Of a stretch of 64,000 bases of DNA, positions 51,896 through 59,642 are shown piece by piece (positions within the stretch are counted from its first letter, which is position 1; each line of letters opens with the position of its first letter). Both the position numbers and the translations under genes were made by a program. The notes beneath the pieces were generated by a model that saw nothing but the letters and a program-made list of their open reading frames with translations, searched no databases and was not told the DNA's origin. Location of the stretch: the NCBI GenBank assembly GCA_044228435.1, contig JBGAUW010000022.1, forward strand, positions 1 through 64,000. The letters are read 5' to 3'. Source of the stretch: Bog-950 sp044228435 (GTDB lineage Bacteria > Bacteroidota > Bacteroidia > Chitinophagales > LD1).

Positions 51896-52289
51896 TTTGC
51901 CTGCTTAGTATTAATTTCTATCGAATTACTTAATATTTTGTGAATGGGGCACGCATTGGCAACAATCATCAATCTGGATTTTTCGGTGTCGTCAAGGTTG
52001 CCGACAAAATTAATTTTTCTGCTAATAATGGTTTTGTTTTCCTTTTCATCTCGCTCCAGCTCTATTTCAAGTTTTACCTCCTCTACAATCCAACCCTTTC
52101 TGTCCGCAAACATTTTAACTGTTGCGCTGGTGCAAGCTGCCAAAGCTGATATCAAGAGTTCTTTTGGAGAAAATCCTAGATCTGTTCCTCCCATATCCAA
52201 GGGCTCATCAGCGATGACCACATTGCCGGTAGGCGATTTAATTTAATTTTATAAAGCTCCTGCTTAATACTTGACGAAATTTTGGCCAT
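51892..52289 (-). pseudogene. OsmC-family peroxiredoxin with an N-terminal frameshift
   Basis: OsmC/Ohr enzymes reduce organic hydroperoxides with two cysteines, both present here (ALAACTSATVKMFADRKGW and VANACPIHKILSN). The N-terminus from ATG 52289 (MAKISSSIKQELYKIKL) leads into the rest (SPTGNVVIADEPLDMGG) only if one base is restored near 52240. A GTG at 52221 leaves 109 residues that lack the first strands. Inactivating mutation or a sequence error. Confidence 0.7.
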
Positions 52290-52319
52290 GCTGATTATTT
52301 TAGTAAAACTAAGTGTTCG

Positions 52320-52790
52320 TTAATTTTTCGCTAATTCCACGTTCGCCCAAACCTGAATTTCATCACTTACCCCAGTCAATGTGGGAGTTTCGCCAAGATT
52401 GTAATCGCTGCGGTTAACTTTTCCTTTTGCGGTAAAGCCGGCTGTGTTTTTCTTTGACGTAACCGCCCAGCCGTTAAAGTGCCTTTGAGTTTATAGTTGT
52501 TTCCATTTGCTTTGGTAAATGAAGTGCTTTTGAAAGTAAGCGTTGGGAATTTATCTGCATCAAACCAATTGCTGCTTCTCATATCATTGTCCCTATACTC
52601 CACTTGGGTATTAATCGATTTTACCTCAGCAATCATTTCAATTTATGCATCGCTGAAATCTTCCTTTTCCGATTTCATTGTTGAGGTAAAAGTTTGAAAT
52701 ACTCCCTCCACTTGCGAAATGCCGAAATGGGTTGCGCCAAAGTGAAGCTGTGTGTGCATCTTATCCTGTGTCCATGTTGTTTCAGCATAC
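52320..52790 (-). pseudogene. YceI-family gene remnant with stop, deletion and lost 5' end
   Basis: Reading in order: MHTQLHFGATHFGISQVEG, FQTFTSTMKSEKEDFSDA, a TAA where Lys is expected, IEMIAEVKSINTQVEYRD, SSNWFDADKFPTLTFKS, YKLKGTLT, then in another frame NGWAVTSKKNTAGFTAKG and NRSDYNLGETPTLTGVSD to WANVELAKN. That is a complete YceI minus its signal peptide, with one in-frame stop (~52640) and a deletion of about a dozen codons plus frame change near 52475. The lost signal peptide is replaced by PAS-domain sequence. Confidence 0.8.
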
Positions 52791-52990
52791 CGCTTAACCC
52801 GAATTGCAGGAATATAATAAGACTCTCGCTTTTCAAAGGCAGGAAGATAAATGTCGAGAACGCCCTGAACATCATCAGGATGAATGATGCCATCCCAAGC
52901 TCTGCCTAATGCTTCCTCATAAGTTTGTCCCGTATAATCCAGCCAAGTTTTGTTCCAGTTATACCTAATAAATAGAGGCCTAAAAATCAC
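52791..52990 (-). pseudogene. PAS-domain fragment fused in frame to the YceI remnant
   Basis: About 66 residues of a PAS fold typical of Bacteroidota sensor kinases: RYNWNKTWLDYTGQTYEEAL, GIIHPDDVQGVLDIYLPAFE, and the start of the next strand (IRVKRY) before an abrupt switch to YceI sequence near 52790. There is no kinase domain. A GTG at 52990 could start the chimera. Deletion or recombination product. Confidence 0.7.
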
Positions 52991-53326
52991 ATTAGAAGAT
53001 ATCAGGATGTAATAGGCAGCATAAATTCACTGGTGCTGCTTAATAAGGAATTGCGGTGGGGATAAGCATTCCCCATTTTCACTAGCTTGACTATTATAAT
53101 GTTTGGCTCTGAAGTGGTTTATCTTCGCATCATTGTCTAGTGTATAAGATGCCTCTTATTTGCCGGTCAATATCATCCATAAATTAGTCTACATTCAATG
53201 TATTTCAATTTTAAAAAACTTTTAAAAAAGGTCGTAAAACTTTTGATATTTTTACTTCGAACTAAAATCAAGTATATAGAACGAGCGGATTAAGCCATAT
53301 TAAATAACAGCGTAGCTGTAACTTCT
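52991..53326. other. Non-coding gap before the structured RNA candidate
   Basis: No gene or clear repeat seen. AT-rich sequence at 53215-53280 (TTTTGATATTTTTACTTCG region) may hold the promoter of the downstream structured element, but no perfect TAnnTTTG box with a correct upstream element was found. Confidence 0.35.
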
Positions 53327-53446
53327 CCTTAGACAAAACCGACAAATTTTTAAAAAGGGTAGAAGGATTTTGCAGAAACGCCTCCAGTTGGGGGTGTCTT
53401 CTCATTTTCCTATTCTACCAGGCCCTTTGTCGGTGCCCGTCTAAGG
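53327..53446 (+). ncRNA. Candidate structured non-coding RNA, 6S-like architecture
   Basis: Nested, mostly perfect helices: CCTTAGAC (53327-53334) with GTCTAAGG (53439-53446); ACCGACAAA (53338-53346) with TTTGTCGGT (53426-53434); an asymmetric AU-rich bubble; GGTAGAA-GGA (53358-53367) with TCC-TA-TTCTACC (53408-53419); and an apical hairpin ACGCCTCC-AGTT-GGGGGTGT (53378-53397) extended by AGAA/TTCT. A long rod with a central bubble and ~120 nt recalls 6S RNA, for example the 6S-Flavo class of Bacteroidota. The orientation (+) is assumed; the fold alone would also work on the other strand. Confidence 0.55.
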
Positions 53447-53512
53447 TAGGGAGTGAGCTCTGGCACCCCTTCGTTTTTGGATTGTATTCACTAACCAAAA
53501 ACAATAAACGGA

Positions 53513-54013
53513 ATGAAAACCCAATTCTCAACCCTGATACTGGCAAGCCTTTTACTTGCAAGTTGTAATCAATCTCAAAGCGCGTCAAACGGTGGCAACT
53601 CGCTTACCGAACAAAGCCGTTCAAAAACACCCGAAGAACTAAAAGCGGAGCTTAAACAGAATGAAGAAAATAACCCTGCAGAGTATCTCCATGCAGAGGG
53701 AAAATGGGTTGAAAATAATGTGAAGGTAAAAGAGGAAGGTCTATTTTCAGATGCTGAATACCAGCAAGACGGGTATAATCTAACGGGCACAATTCAGAAT
53801 AAAGCATCGGTAGCTACCTTTAAAGATGTTGTGCTAACGATTAAATATCTCGCGCAAACCCAAAGTGTAATAACCAGCGAGAACCTTACGGTTTATGAAT
53901 ATGCACCGCCAAACCACACTATAAATTTCGAGTTTAAGGTAAATCCTCCCGACGCATTTGTTTCAATGTCAATCGAGGTAGCTGGCGCCACGCCGAGCGC
54001 ACCGGCTAACTAA
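53513..54013 (+). CDS. Hypothetical lipoprotein
   Basis: A 166-residue predicted lipoprotein: MKTQFSTLILASLLLASC (Cys18), a charged linker (PEELKAELKQNEENNPAEYL) and a beta-rich domain (YNLTGTIQNKASVATFKDVV, then HTINFEFKVNPPDAFVSM) resembling FxLYD-type domains. No function known. It is 44 bases before an LprI-like gene on the same strand. Confidence 0.75.
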   Translation: MKTQFSTLILASLLLASCNQSQSASNGGNSLTEQSRSKTPEELKAELKQNEENNPAEYLHAEGKWVENNVKVKEEGLFSDAEYQQDGYNLTGTIQNKASVATFKDVVLTIKYLAQTQSVITSENLTVYEYAPPNHTINFEFKVNPPDAFVSMSIEVAGATPSAPAN

Positions 54014-54057
54014 ATCATAGAAAGGCTTTAATTATTTCTTCAAATCCAAACCTCAAC

Positions 54058-54489
54058 ATGAAAAAGCTATTGCTAATTCTGCCATTTATATTTTTGTCAG
54101 TGTTAATCTATGCTCAAATACCCAATTCAATTCAAACAGTGCCATCTTCCCCTAATGGTGATTGGGTGGACCATAACCTTACGGAATGTTTAAAACTGGA
54201 AAGCACTATTCCCGGGCAAATGGAATGCCTCTATATAGCGTTAGAAGCATGGGAAAGCCAGTTGGAATACACTTATGATTTGGTAGTAAGCCAAGTTGAT
54301 GAGCCAGCCAAAAGCAGTCTAAAGGCATCAAAACCGGCATGGATAAATTACAAAAACGCCCAGTTCAAATTTTTGGAGCAATATTATGGAAACATGCCAG
54401 GGACTATGTATAAGCAAATGATGCTTTCAGAGAAAATTGAAATTATTAAGAGAAGATATGGAGAGTTATATATCCTCACGCAGGATTAG
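54058..54489 (+). CDS. LprI N-terminal-like (DUF1311) secreted protein
   Basis: A 143-residue exported protein with a signal peptide (LILPFIFLSVLIYAQ). The mature part has the DUF1311 pattern: paired Cys (ECLKLES ... MECLYIALEAWESQLE), YDLVVSQVDEPAKSSL, and the KPAWINYKNAQF block. The family includes lysozyme inhibitor LprI of mycobacteria; whether it inhibits lysozyme here is unknown. Probably cotranscribed with the preceding lipoprotein. Confidence 0.8.
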   Translation: MKKLLLILPFIFLSVLIYAQIPNSIQTVPSSPNGDWVDHNLTECLKLESTIPGQMECLYIALEAWESQLEYTYDLVVSQVDEPAKSSLKASKPAWINYKNAQFKFLEQYYGNMPGTMYKQMMLSEKIEIIKRRYGELYILTQD

Positions 54490-54601
54490 TATTTTCCTGT
54501 GAAGAAACCTCTAAAAAAATGGACGGCACACTGCAATAGTTTATAAAACTTAAGTATACTAAATCATCAATACTGCATCTTTGGAATATAAATTCATCCC
54601 A

Positions 54602-54970
54602 ATGCTTCCTACGACACTATCTACCCGCAAACCCGATGCTCTTGACATCTGGGAAAAACTTTATTTCGAACGGTATGAGGCATACCAACAGGGAGATATG
54701 GCACAATACAAATCGCTCAATAATCGGTTAAAAGATTTACGCCGAAATGGCGGGTGGTCTGAAACTGAAATTCAGCAGGAGTTTGCAGTATACGACTTAC
54801 TATTAGTGACACCTTATAAAGTCATACCAGGCAACCCTTCTATTTCTTATGATTTGATAGAGGACGGAAGGCCCAGAAATTTGGTATTGAATATTAGCCA
54901 GGTTAGTATATACTGGAAGTATAGGCAGTATGGTAAACACCATAGTGAAGCGCTATACCTAACAACCTGA
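54602..54970 (+). CDS. Hypothetical protein
   Basis: A 122-residue soluble protein starting at ATG 54602: TTLSTRKPDALDIWEKLYFE, YQQGDMAQYKSLNNRLKDLR, ETEIQQEFAVYDLLLVTPYK, RNLVLNISQVSIYWKYRQYG. It has helical N-terminal and beta C-terminal halves; I do not recognise it. A TTG at 54581 could extend it by seven residues. It borders the palindrome-rich non-coding block. Confidence 0.6.
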   Translation: MLPTTLSTRKPDALDIWEKLYFERYEAYQQGDMAQYKSLNNRLKDLRRNGGWSETEIQQEFAVYDLLLVTPYKVIPGNPSISYDLIEDGRPRNLVLNISQVSIYWKYRQYGKHHSEALYLTT

Positions 54971-54997
54971 ATTTTTAATCAAAATTACCCTAGTTAT

Positions 54998-55051
54998 ATA
55001 CCTCCTTTACTATACACCTGATTTAAGAGCAGGTATAGTAAATGGGGGTAT
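54998..55051. repeat. Long inverted repeat (hairpin 1)
   Basis: The left arm 54998-55020 (ATACCTCCTTTACTATA then CACCTG) pairs with 55030-55051 (CAGGTATAGTAAATGG then GGGTAT) over about 20 bp with small bulges and a 9-base loop. No T run follows, so it is not a simple terminator. Confidence 0.6.
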
Positions 55052-55101
55052 GGGATTTCACTTAAATCCAAAGAATTATTCATAGATACGCTATACCTAT
55101 T

Positions 55102-55122
55102 CGCTTACTTTTATAGTAAGCG
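55102..55122. repeat. Short perfect hairpin (hairpin 2)
   Basis: CGCTTACT (55102-55109), loop TTTAT, AGTAAGCG (55115-55122). Confidence 0.55.
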
Positions 55123-55326
55123 TATGCCCTACACAACCTAATTAGTCAGGCTTGAAGTTTTTATACTTTATAGCTACCATATTCAATACCTACCTATACC
55201 TCCAGACCGCCGCCGAATTATTAATAAATTTATGAACTTACGGGTAACACATAAGACCTTATAACTTGTATATAGTAGGTAAACCCAAATGAAAATAAAG
55301 TGAAATTAGTAGGGATTAATACCGGT

Positions 55327-55388
55327 TTTACTGGAATAGGCCTAAATAATTCGGATTAATCCCGATTATTCAGGCCTATTCTGGTAAA
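55327..55388. repeat. Long inverted repeat (hairpin 3)
   Basis: TTTACTGGAATAGGCCT (55327-55343) continuing AAATAATTCGG pairs with CCGATTATTC-AGGCCTATTCTGGTAAA (55362-55388). The stem is about 27 bp with one bulge and two G-T pairs; loop about 7 bases. Confidence 0.65.
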
Positions 55389-55901
55389 GTCCTAATTAGT
55401 TTAAAGTAGTCGCAATTATTTGGGAGTAAGAGGAAATAATCCGGATACATCCGGCTTAACTAAACGTATTTCAAACTACTGCGTATTTTAATAAATTAAT
55501 TAAGAAGAATCGCGATTGTTTAGAGATAGTCTGTACTCATTTAAATTAAGCCAGCTTGTTATCTATTACATGGAAACAATCATGAATACTTTTGCTTTAT
55601 AGAAACTATACCATAATGATTCGTGTTAAGGGGAAATTAATCAGCGTTATAATAACGCATCGACATTTAATAACTTTGGACATCTCAGACAGCAAACATA
55701 AAGAAACCGGCAGGTGTCAGCTTTGCAACGACCATTTAATACACCTGAGATATATCGCAGAGGAAGGGAAATAGAAATAAATAGGGGGAGAAATTTTGTA
55801 CGCGCGAACTCGCGCTCTGTCTTGTCAAGAAACAAAACGCACTTATGACACCCTAATTTTTAGGGACTATACTCCGGATGGAGAACAAAAGGAGAGACTG
55901 C

Positions 55902-56120
55902 CTATCTTTTAAAAGTAGCGGCTAATTGATTCCAACCTTGCATTGTCCAGGCAAGAACTCGATAAAGCCCGCCAAGGGCCAGTAAGCCAGCCACAGCTAC
56001 AACTGCAACAACCACCACCTTATAGGCAGTTGTTGCAGTAAGATTTTCAAAGAAATTTTTAACCTGTGCCTTTGCAGTGGATGCCCCATTATTATTAGTT
56101 GTTGTTCGCTGATTAGTCAT
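55902..56120 (-). CDS. Small membrane protein of the integrative element
   Basis: A 72-residue protein: polar N-terminus (TTTNNNGASTAKAQVKNFFE), one long transmembrane helix (YKVVVVAVVAVAGLLALGGL), then an amphipathic, basic C-terminus (TMQGWNQLAATFKR). The shape recalls filamentous phage coat proteins but there is no Zot-type ATPase nearby, so the resemblance is not evidence. Last of four minus-strand genes spaced by 18 bases or overlapping. Confidence 0.6.
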   Translation of the reverse strand: MTNQRTTTNNNGASTAKAQVKNFFENLTATTAYKVVVVAVVAVAGLLALGGLYRVLAWTMQGWNQLAATFKR

Positions 56121-56138
56121 TGTTGTTGATTTTAATGG

Positions 56139-56381
56139 TTAAGCTTTATTTTTATCTGATACTGTTCTATTGCTCGTCTCATTTACCTGTTTTTCGAGGT
56201 AGGTGATTCGAATTTTAAGTTGCTGATTATTATACAACATAATACTCCCTATTACTATTGTGGTCACAACCGCAGTGGTTATAACAATCCCAAGGATGTT
56301 GTTGTCGTTTGGAGAATCTGATGTCGTAGCGCCCTGTGTTGGCGTTCTTAGATTACTTAGGTTGGCTGGTCTTGGTTTCAT
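56139..56381 (-). CDS. Small membrane protein with coiled-coil tail
   Basis: An 80-residue protein with a proline/threonine-rich start (RPANLSNLRTPTQGATT), one transmembrane helix (ILGIVITTAVVTTIVIGSIM) and a coiled-coil-like end (QQLKIRITYLEKQVNE). It overlaps the zinc-ribbon gene upstream by 29 bases in another frame, suggesting translational coupling. Unknown function. Confidence 0.55.
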   Translation of the reverse strand: MKPRPANLSNLRTPTQGATTSDSPNDNNILGIVITTAVVTTIVIGSIMLYNNQQLKIRITYLEKQVNETSNRTVSDKNKA

Positions 56382-56736
56382 GAATATTTAGTTTAAAAGT
56401 TATAAAATTGTCTATAGTATCGAGGTAAAATGTTCCGAAATCCAGGCGGATAAAGGATGTGTTAGCAGGGTCAGGATAAAGCCTGCGAAATAATGAGAAG
56501 TCTAATCCTTCATTTTCCAGTTCTTCGGCAGTAATCTCCGGTTGCTTTCTTTCGTAAAACGAGTTTAGTATTTCGTGGTTACGTAGTAACACCGGCATCA
56601 AAGATCGAATACTATTGTATCGTATAAAATTACGGAGCTTCCGGGCATCTTTAGTGCATTCTTCGCTACAAAGGCCATCATTGCCGTGGGTTGGTATGAA
56701 TTCCAAACCACAATATTTACAGTGTTTGTTGTACAT
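56353..56736 (-). CDS. Zinc-ribbon protein of the integrative element
   Basis: A 127-residue protein starting with a treble-clef-like zinc finger, CKYCGLEFIPTHGNDGLCSE and EC (four cysteines), followed by a helical region and a beta end (SFIRLDFGTFYLDTIDNFIT). Likely nucleic-acid binding, by inference from the finger. Three bases after the HTH gene. Confidence 0.6.
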   Translation of the reverse strand: MYNKHCKYCGLEFIPTHGNDGLCSEECTKDARKLRNFIRYNSIRSLMPVLLRNHEILNSFYERKQPEITAEELENEGLDFSLFRRLYPDPANTSFIRLDFGTFYLDTIDNFITFKLNIHETKTSQPK

Positions 56737-56739
56737 GAT

Positions 56740-57075
56740 TTAGATTTTAATTTTTCGTGAATTGATGTAGTCATCAGCCCGTTCATCGGTGGGCGTAATT
56801 TTCTTTCCGAATATCCATTGCACAATTTCGGCCCTCTTAAATCGGATAGGCTTTCGGTTAGGGGTCTTGTAGTATGGTATCTGGCTTTTGAATACTAATT
56901 GTCGGATATAACCCTCTTTGTAACCGGTTAATTCAGCGCAGGCCTTTATATTTATATATTCAGTTGGAGGCGTTTGAAGTGTGTTTCTTATTTCATCCCG
57001 CCGAAGGTACCTTTGGTCCATCAGCTCCAGGAAATCGCTAAAGTAAGCATCAATGAATCTCTTGTTTTCTGCCAT
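56740..57075 (-). CDS. Helix-turn-helix (excisionase/MerR-like) protein
   Basis: A 111-residue DNA-binding protein of the HTH_17 type: EYINIKACAELTGYKEGYIR then QLVFKSQIPYYKTPNRKPIR and FKRAEIVQWIFGK, the classical excisionase-like winged motif of Bacteroidota mobile elements. An N-terminal helix precedes it. Three iterons lie in its upstream region (57157-57208) and could be its binding sites. Confidence 0.75.
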   Translation of the reverse strand: MAENKRFIDAYFSDFLELMDQRYLRRDEIRNTLQTPPTEYINIKACAELTGYKEGYIRQLVFKSQIPYYKTPNRKPIRFKRAEIVQWIFGKKITPTDERADDYINSRKIKI

Positions 57076-57156
57076 TGCATTAGATTTATGATGTGAAGGT
57101 AGAGTAGGCTAAAACGGTTCCCAATCATACCATAAGAACATGCAAAATGTCGTATC

Positions 57157-57208
57157 ATCTCGTAAAAAATGGCCCTCATCTCGTAAAATATGGGGTTATC
57201 TCGTAAAA
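57157..57208. promoter_or_regulatory. Three direct 11-bp iterons with ~21-bp period
   Basis: ATCTCGTAAAA occurs at 57157-57167, 57178-57188 and 57198-57208, spaced 21 and 20 bases start to start, i.e. two helical turns. They are about 80-130 bases upstream of the HTH gene. They look like Xis, replication-initiator or repressor binding sites. Confidence 0.7.
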
Positions 57209-57274
57209 TTTGAGTAGGAAATAAGCCCGGCTGATGTGTGCAACATTATGTGTTCGACGAGAAATAGTCAGTAT

Positions 57275-57842
57275 TTAATGCCTATGAAGGACAAAGGTTT
57301 TAATTTTATCAAGATCAGATATTGCGAAAGGTTTTGCTGATGTGTTTGGAGGCAAAGAATAATGGAGCATCAAACTTCCGCTTCCGCCATATTCTTTACG
57401 ACATCTTGCAGATGCATCATGTGCCACAATGACAATATGGATTTTCATTTGCGATTTATCCGGCAATGCGAATGGAAAGGGTATGTTGCAATTCCTATCT
57501 AAAAAAATCCTGTTAGGATAGTCACGAATCCACCGCTCTGCACCCCAAGCTTGTTTCGCTGATTGCAGAACTGCTCTTTTATACCAACGATTCCAATCTA
57601 ATTCAATATCTCCGGTATTAGGAAACGCACAAACTTTATCAGAGAATATTATCACATCATTCCCAAAAACGACAAGCAAATCGCAAAGTTCTTTACCTTC
57701 CGTAGTGTGTGCCTTCTTTGGTTTCTGTACACACTGGGATAACTCCAAAGCGATAAGAATGTTTTATCACAAAGATTTTGAAGATATTCTTCAGCTTCTG
57801 TGACCCCTTATTCTTAATAATCGGATTACGCAATGCAGACAT
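57275..57842 (-). pseudogene. Frameshifted, truncated gene of a nuclease-like conserved family
   Basis: From ATG 57842 three frames read MSALRNPIIKNK, then GVTEAEEYLQNLCDKTFLSL with WSYPSVYRN, then KKAHTTEGKELCDLLVVFGN, FSDKVCAFPNTGDIELDWNR and AERWIRDYP. Frame changes fall near 57806 and 57725. The C-terminus stops early (DLDKIKTFVLHRH). I recognise the ELCDLLVVFGNDVIIFSDK core as a widespread hypothetical family; its E...D...DxK layout suggests a PD-(D/E)XK fold, which is inference. Confidence 0.6.
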
Positions 57843-57895
57843 GAAACTTAAAACGTGTGTGTTCTATGTAAAGATATTAAATATTACAGGTGATA

Positions 57896-58050
57896 TAGTG
57901 TGAAAGGAGCGGTATCCTTTCCCGTGCGGACAGTGGTTGCTACAAATTCCATCATTGAACATTAATATCGATATCACGAACGAAGATGAAGGATGCGCTT
58001 CTTATACTGATACATTTCTCAGAGCACTCTATCAATTATTTAGAGATTAA
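57896..58050 (+). pseudogene. Unidentified frameshifted gene remnant
   Basis: Two frames join into a protein-like sequence, KGAVSFPVRTVVATNSIIEH then NIDITNEDEGCASYTDTFLR and ALYQLFRD before TAA at 58048-58050. A shift is needed near 57962. I do not know the family. No convincing start is visible. Confidence 0.35.
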
Positions 58051-58172
58051 GCATAACAATTCGTATCACCGCTTAAATATGTAATTTTAGATTATAAATT
58101 TATCCGAATAGTTGGATGGAATTAAAGAATCTTCGCTTACTAAAATTTTAAAACTCAATTTATAAAAACCGG

Positions 58173-58526
58173 ATGGAAAATAGACAAGATTATAATGATG
58201 CCGCCTTATATGAAACATTTTTAAACCGCGCTTTTAAATTTGATACTCGCCGATTACGTGACCCACACAACCGGGAATACCTAAATCTTATTGATGCCGA
58301 AAACGGAGTTAAACATTACGGGCAGGCAACCAGAGCAAAGCAACTCGAAACAATGAAAAAGCGAGTGACACGGGCTGTTGAATTGCTTCTTAAGCAAAAC
58401 CTTGACGAAGGTTATAAGAATAACTTACGTCCTTTATTTTCTCAGATAGAAACAGCTTCTACTGCTCATGAAATGTTTGCTTGTGTGAAGGTGGGGATAG
58501 AAAACTCGCAAAAGTTAATTGAGTAG
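58173..58526 (+). CDS. Hypothetical protein of the integrative element
   Basis: A 117-residue helical, highly charged protein: ENRQDYNDAALYETFLNRAF, RRLRDPHNREYLNLIDAENG and ETMKKRVTRAVELLLKQNLD. It is the only + strand gene inside the element and is flanked by gaps. No known domain seen. Confidence 0.55.
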   Translation: MENRQDYNDAALYETFLNRAFKFDTRRLRDPHNREYLNLIDAENGVKHYGQATRAKQLETMKKRVTRAVELLLKQNLDEGYKNNLRPLFSQIETASTAHEMFACVKVGIENSQKLIE

Positions 58527-58610
58527 ACTTTCAGAACATGGAGGAATTGCAACTATGTACAGGTTGGTATATAAACCTGTATGTCTGCCTAGGGTAATTA
58601 AATCGTTTCA

Positions 58611-59627
58611 TTATTTCGGAGGCCGGCGTGAAGTCTGAATTAAATCAATATAACGCTCAATGGAAAATGGCAACTGGTCTTTCTTAAATTTCGAACTGGT
58701 AAAATTCTTGCCCCAATTATCAAATTGTTTGGGCGTTTGAATATTCTCGAAATCTTGCATCATATAAGAAAGGAACTTCAAAAAAGGCAATTTGTTTTTT
58801 TGATTACTGCCATATTTCTCAAAAAATCGGTAGAAACATTGCTCAATAACAGATTTGCGATTCTTGGGCGTTAGATTCAGCTTAAACTTTGTCTTAAGTG
58901 GCATAGGTGGCACTTTAAATCCGAAACGGAAAATCTTCTCAACCTCTTTCTTTTGCAGAAATGGGCGGCCTTTATCATTTCTTTCCTGATACAAAAATGT
59001 AAAGAAAAGTTTTACTTCATCATCACTCAAAAACACATCTACCGGCTCCCAGGATTCATCGCTTTCCCAAAACCATTCATCTTGGGCATTTAAGAGCAGT
59101 GAAGAATCATAACTGGCCTCCCATAGAGCTAACTTTTTCTCAAAGGGTTCACCTAATACATCTTCAAATTGTATAAGCAAGCTTTTTATAAAAGTTAAGA
59201 ACTTAGTAAAATTTCCCCAGAAATTGACTTTCAACTGATAGTATAGGAAGCTATCTACTGCCGATAGGTTATCCTTATACTGTCTGAGTTTTAATGCGAA
59301 CAAAAAGGAAAATTCCCTAAGTTCATTTAATTCGAGAGTTACAAGGCATTCTTTATTATATTCATAGTAGTCGCCGTCAAACTCAAAATAATCTATCGAA
59401 CGGGACTTATATTTCTCGGGGTAGTCGGCATAGTATTTTTTTGCCCAATTATCCGTCCTCGTCTTGCATTCTAAAAAAGGTTTAGTTCGTAACGACATGA
59501 TTGGCTCAATAACAGTGAGTAACTTATCGTATAAAGTAAAATTGCCTGTAACTTTAACGTCATCATACTCATACTTCCAAATATCACTGGTGTCAATATC
59601 CAACTTTGAATAATCTGTTTTATACAT
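58611..59627 (-). CDS. Hypothetical protein next to the integrase
   Basis: A 338-residue protein rich in aromatic and charged residues (SDIWKYEYDDVKVTGNFTLY, FLYYQLKVNFWGNFTKFLTF, EKIFRFGFKVPPMPLKTKFK). Its stop is followed by non-coding sequence and its start lies 15 bases after the integrase stop, so they are cotranscribed. Such integrase-linked proteins are common in Bacteroidota elements, but I know no function. Confidence 0.65.
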   Translation of the reverse strand: MYKTDYSKLDIDTSDIWKYEYDDVKVTGNFTLYDKLLTVIEPIMSLRTKPFLECKTRTDNWAKKYYADYPEKYKSRSIDYFEFDGDYYEYNKECLVTLELNELREFSFLFALKLRQYKDNLSAVDSFLYYQLKVNFWGNFTKFLTFIKSLLIQFEDVLGEPFEKKLALWEASYDSSLLLNAQDEWFWESDESWEPVDVFLSDDEVKLFFTFLYQERNDKGRPFLQKKEVEKIFRFGFKVPPMPLKTKFKLNLTPKNRKSVIEQCFYRFFEKYGSNQKNKLPFLKFLSYMMQDFENIQTPKQFDNWGKNFTSSKFKKDQLPFSIERYIDLIQTSRRPPK

Positions 59628-59642
59628 GAGTGTATTGTTATT

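Larger units (their letters stand above)
54971..55901. other. Palindrome-rich non-coding block beside the integrative element
   Basis: About 930 bases without a supported gene. A possible 52-codon frame (ATG 55616 to 55774, with CQLCNDHLIH) is too weak to call. The block holds three large hairpins listed separately and many degenerate copies of phrases like CGGATTAATCCCGATTATT. It may be an att, transfer or packaging region, or inter-element spacer. Confidence 0.45.

Noticed and set aside
53327..53446. Integron attC site
   Set aside because: CTTAGAC/GTCTAAG resemble attC core boxes, but the order (GTTRRRY-like left, RYYYAAC-like right) is reversed and the conserved terminal G/C are swapped.
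55592..55774. 60-codon frame in the palindrome block
   Set aside because: Needs a TTG start or a short ATG frame of 52 codons, no recognisable domain, and lies in a gene-free structured region.
55902..56120. Major coat protein of a filamentous prophage
   Set aside because: Size and shape fit, but no Zot ATPase, replication initiator or other inovirus gene is nearby; the resemblance to any one-helix protein is weak evidence.
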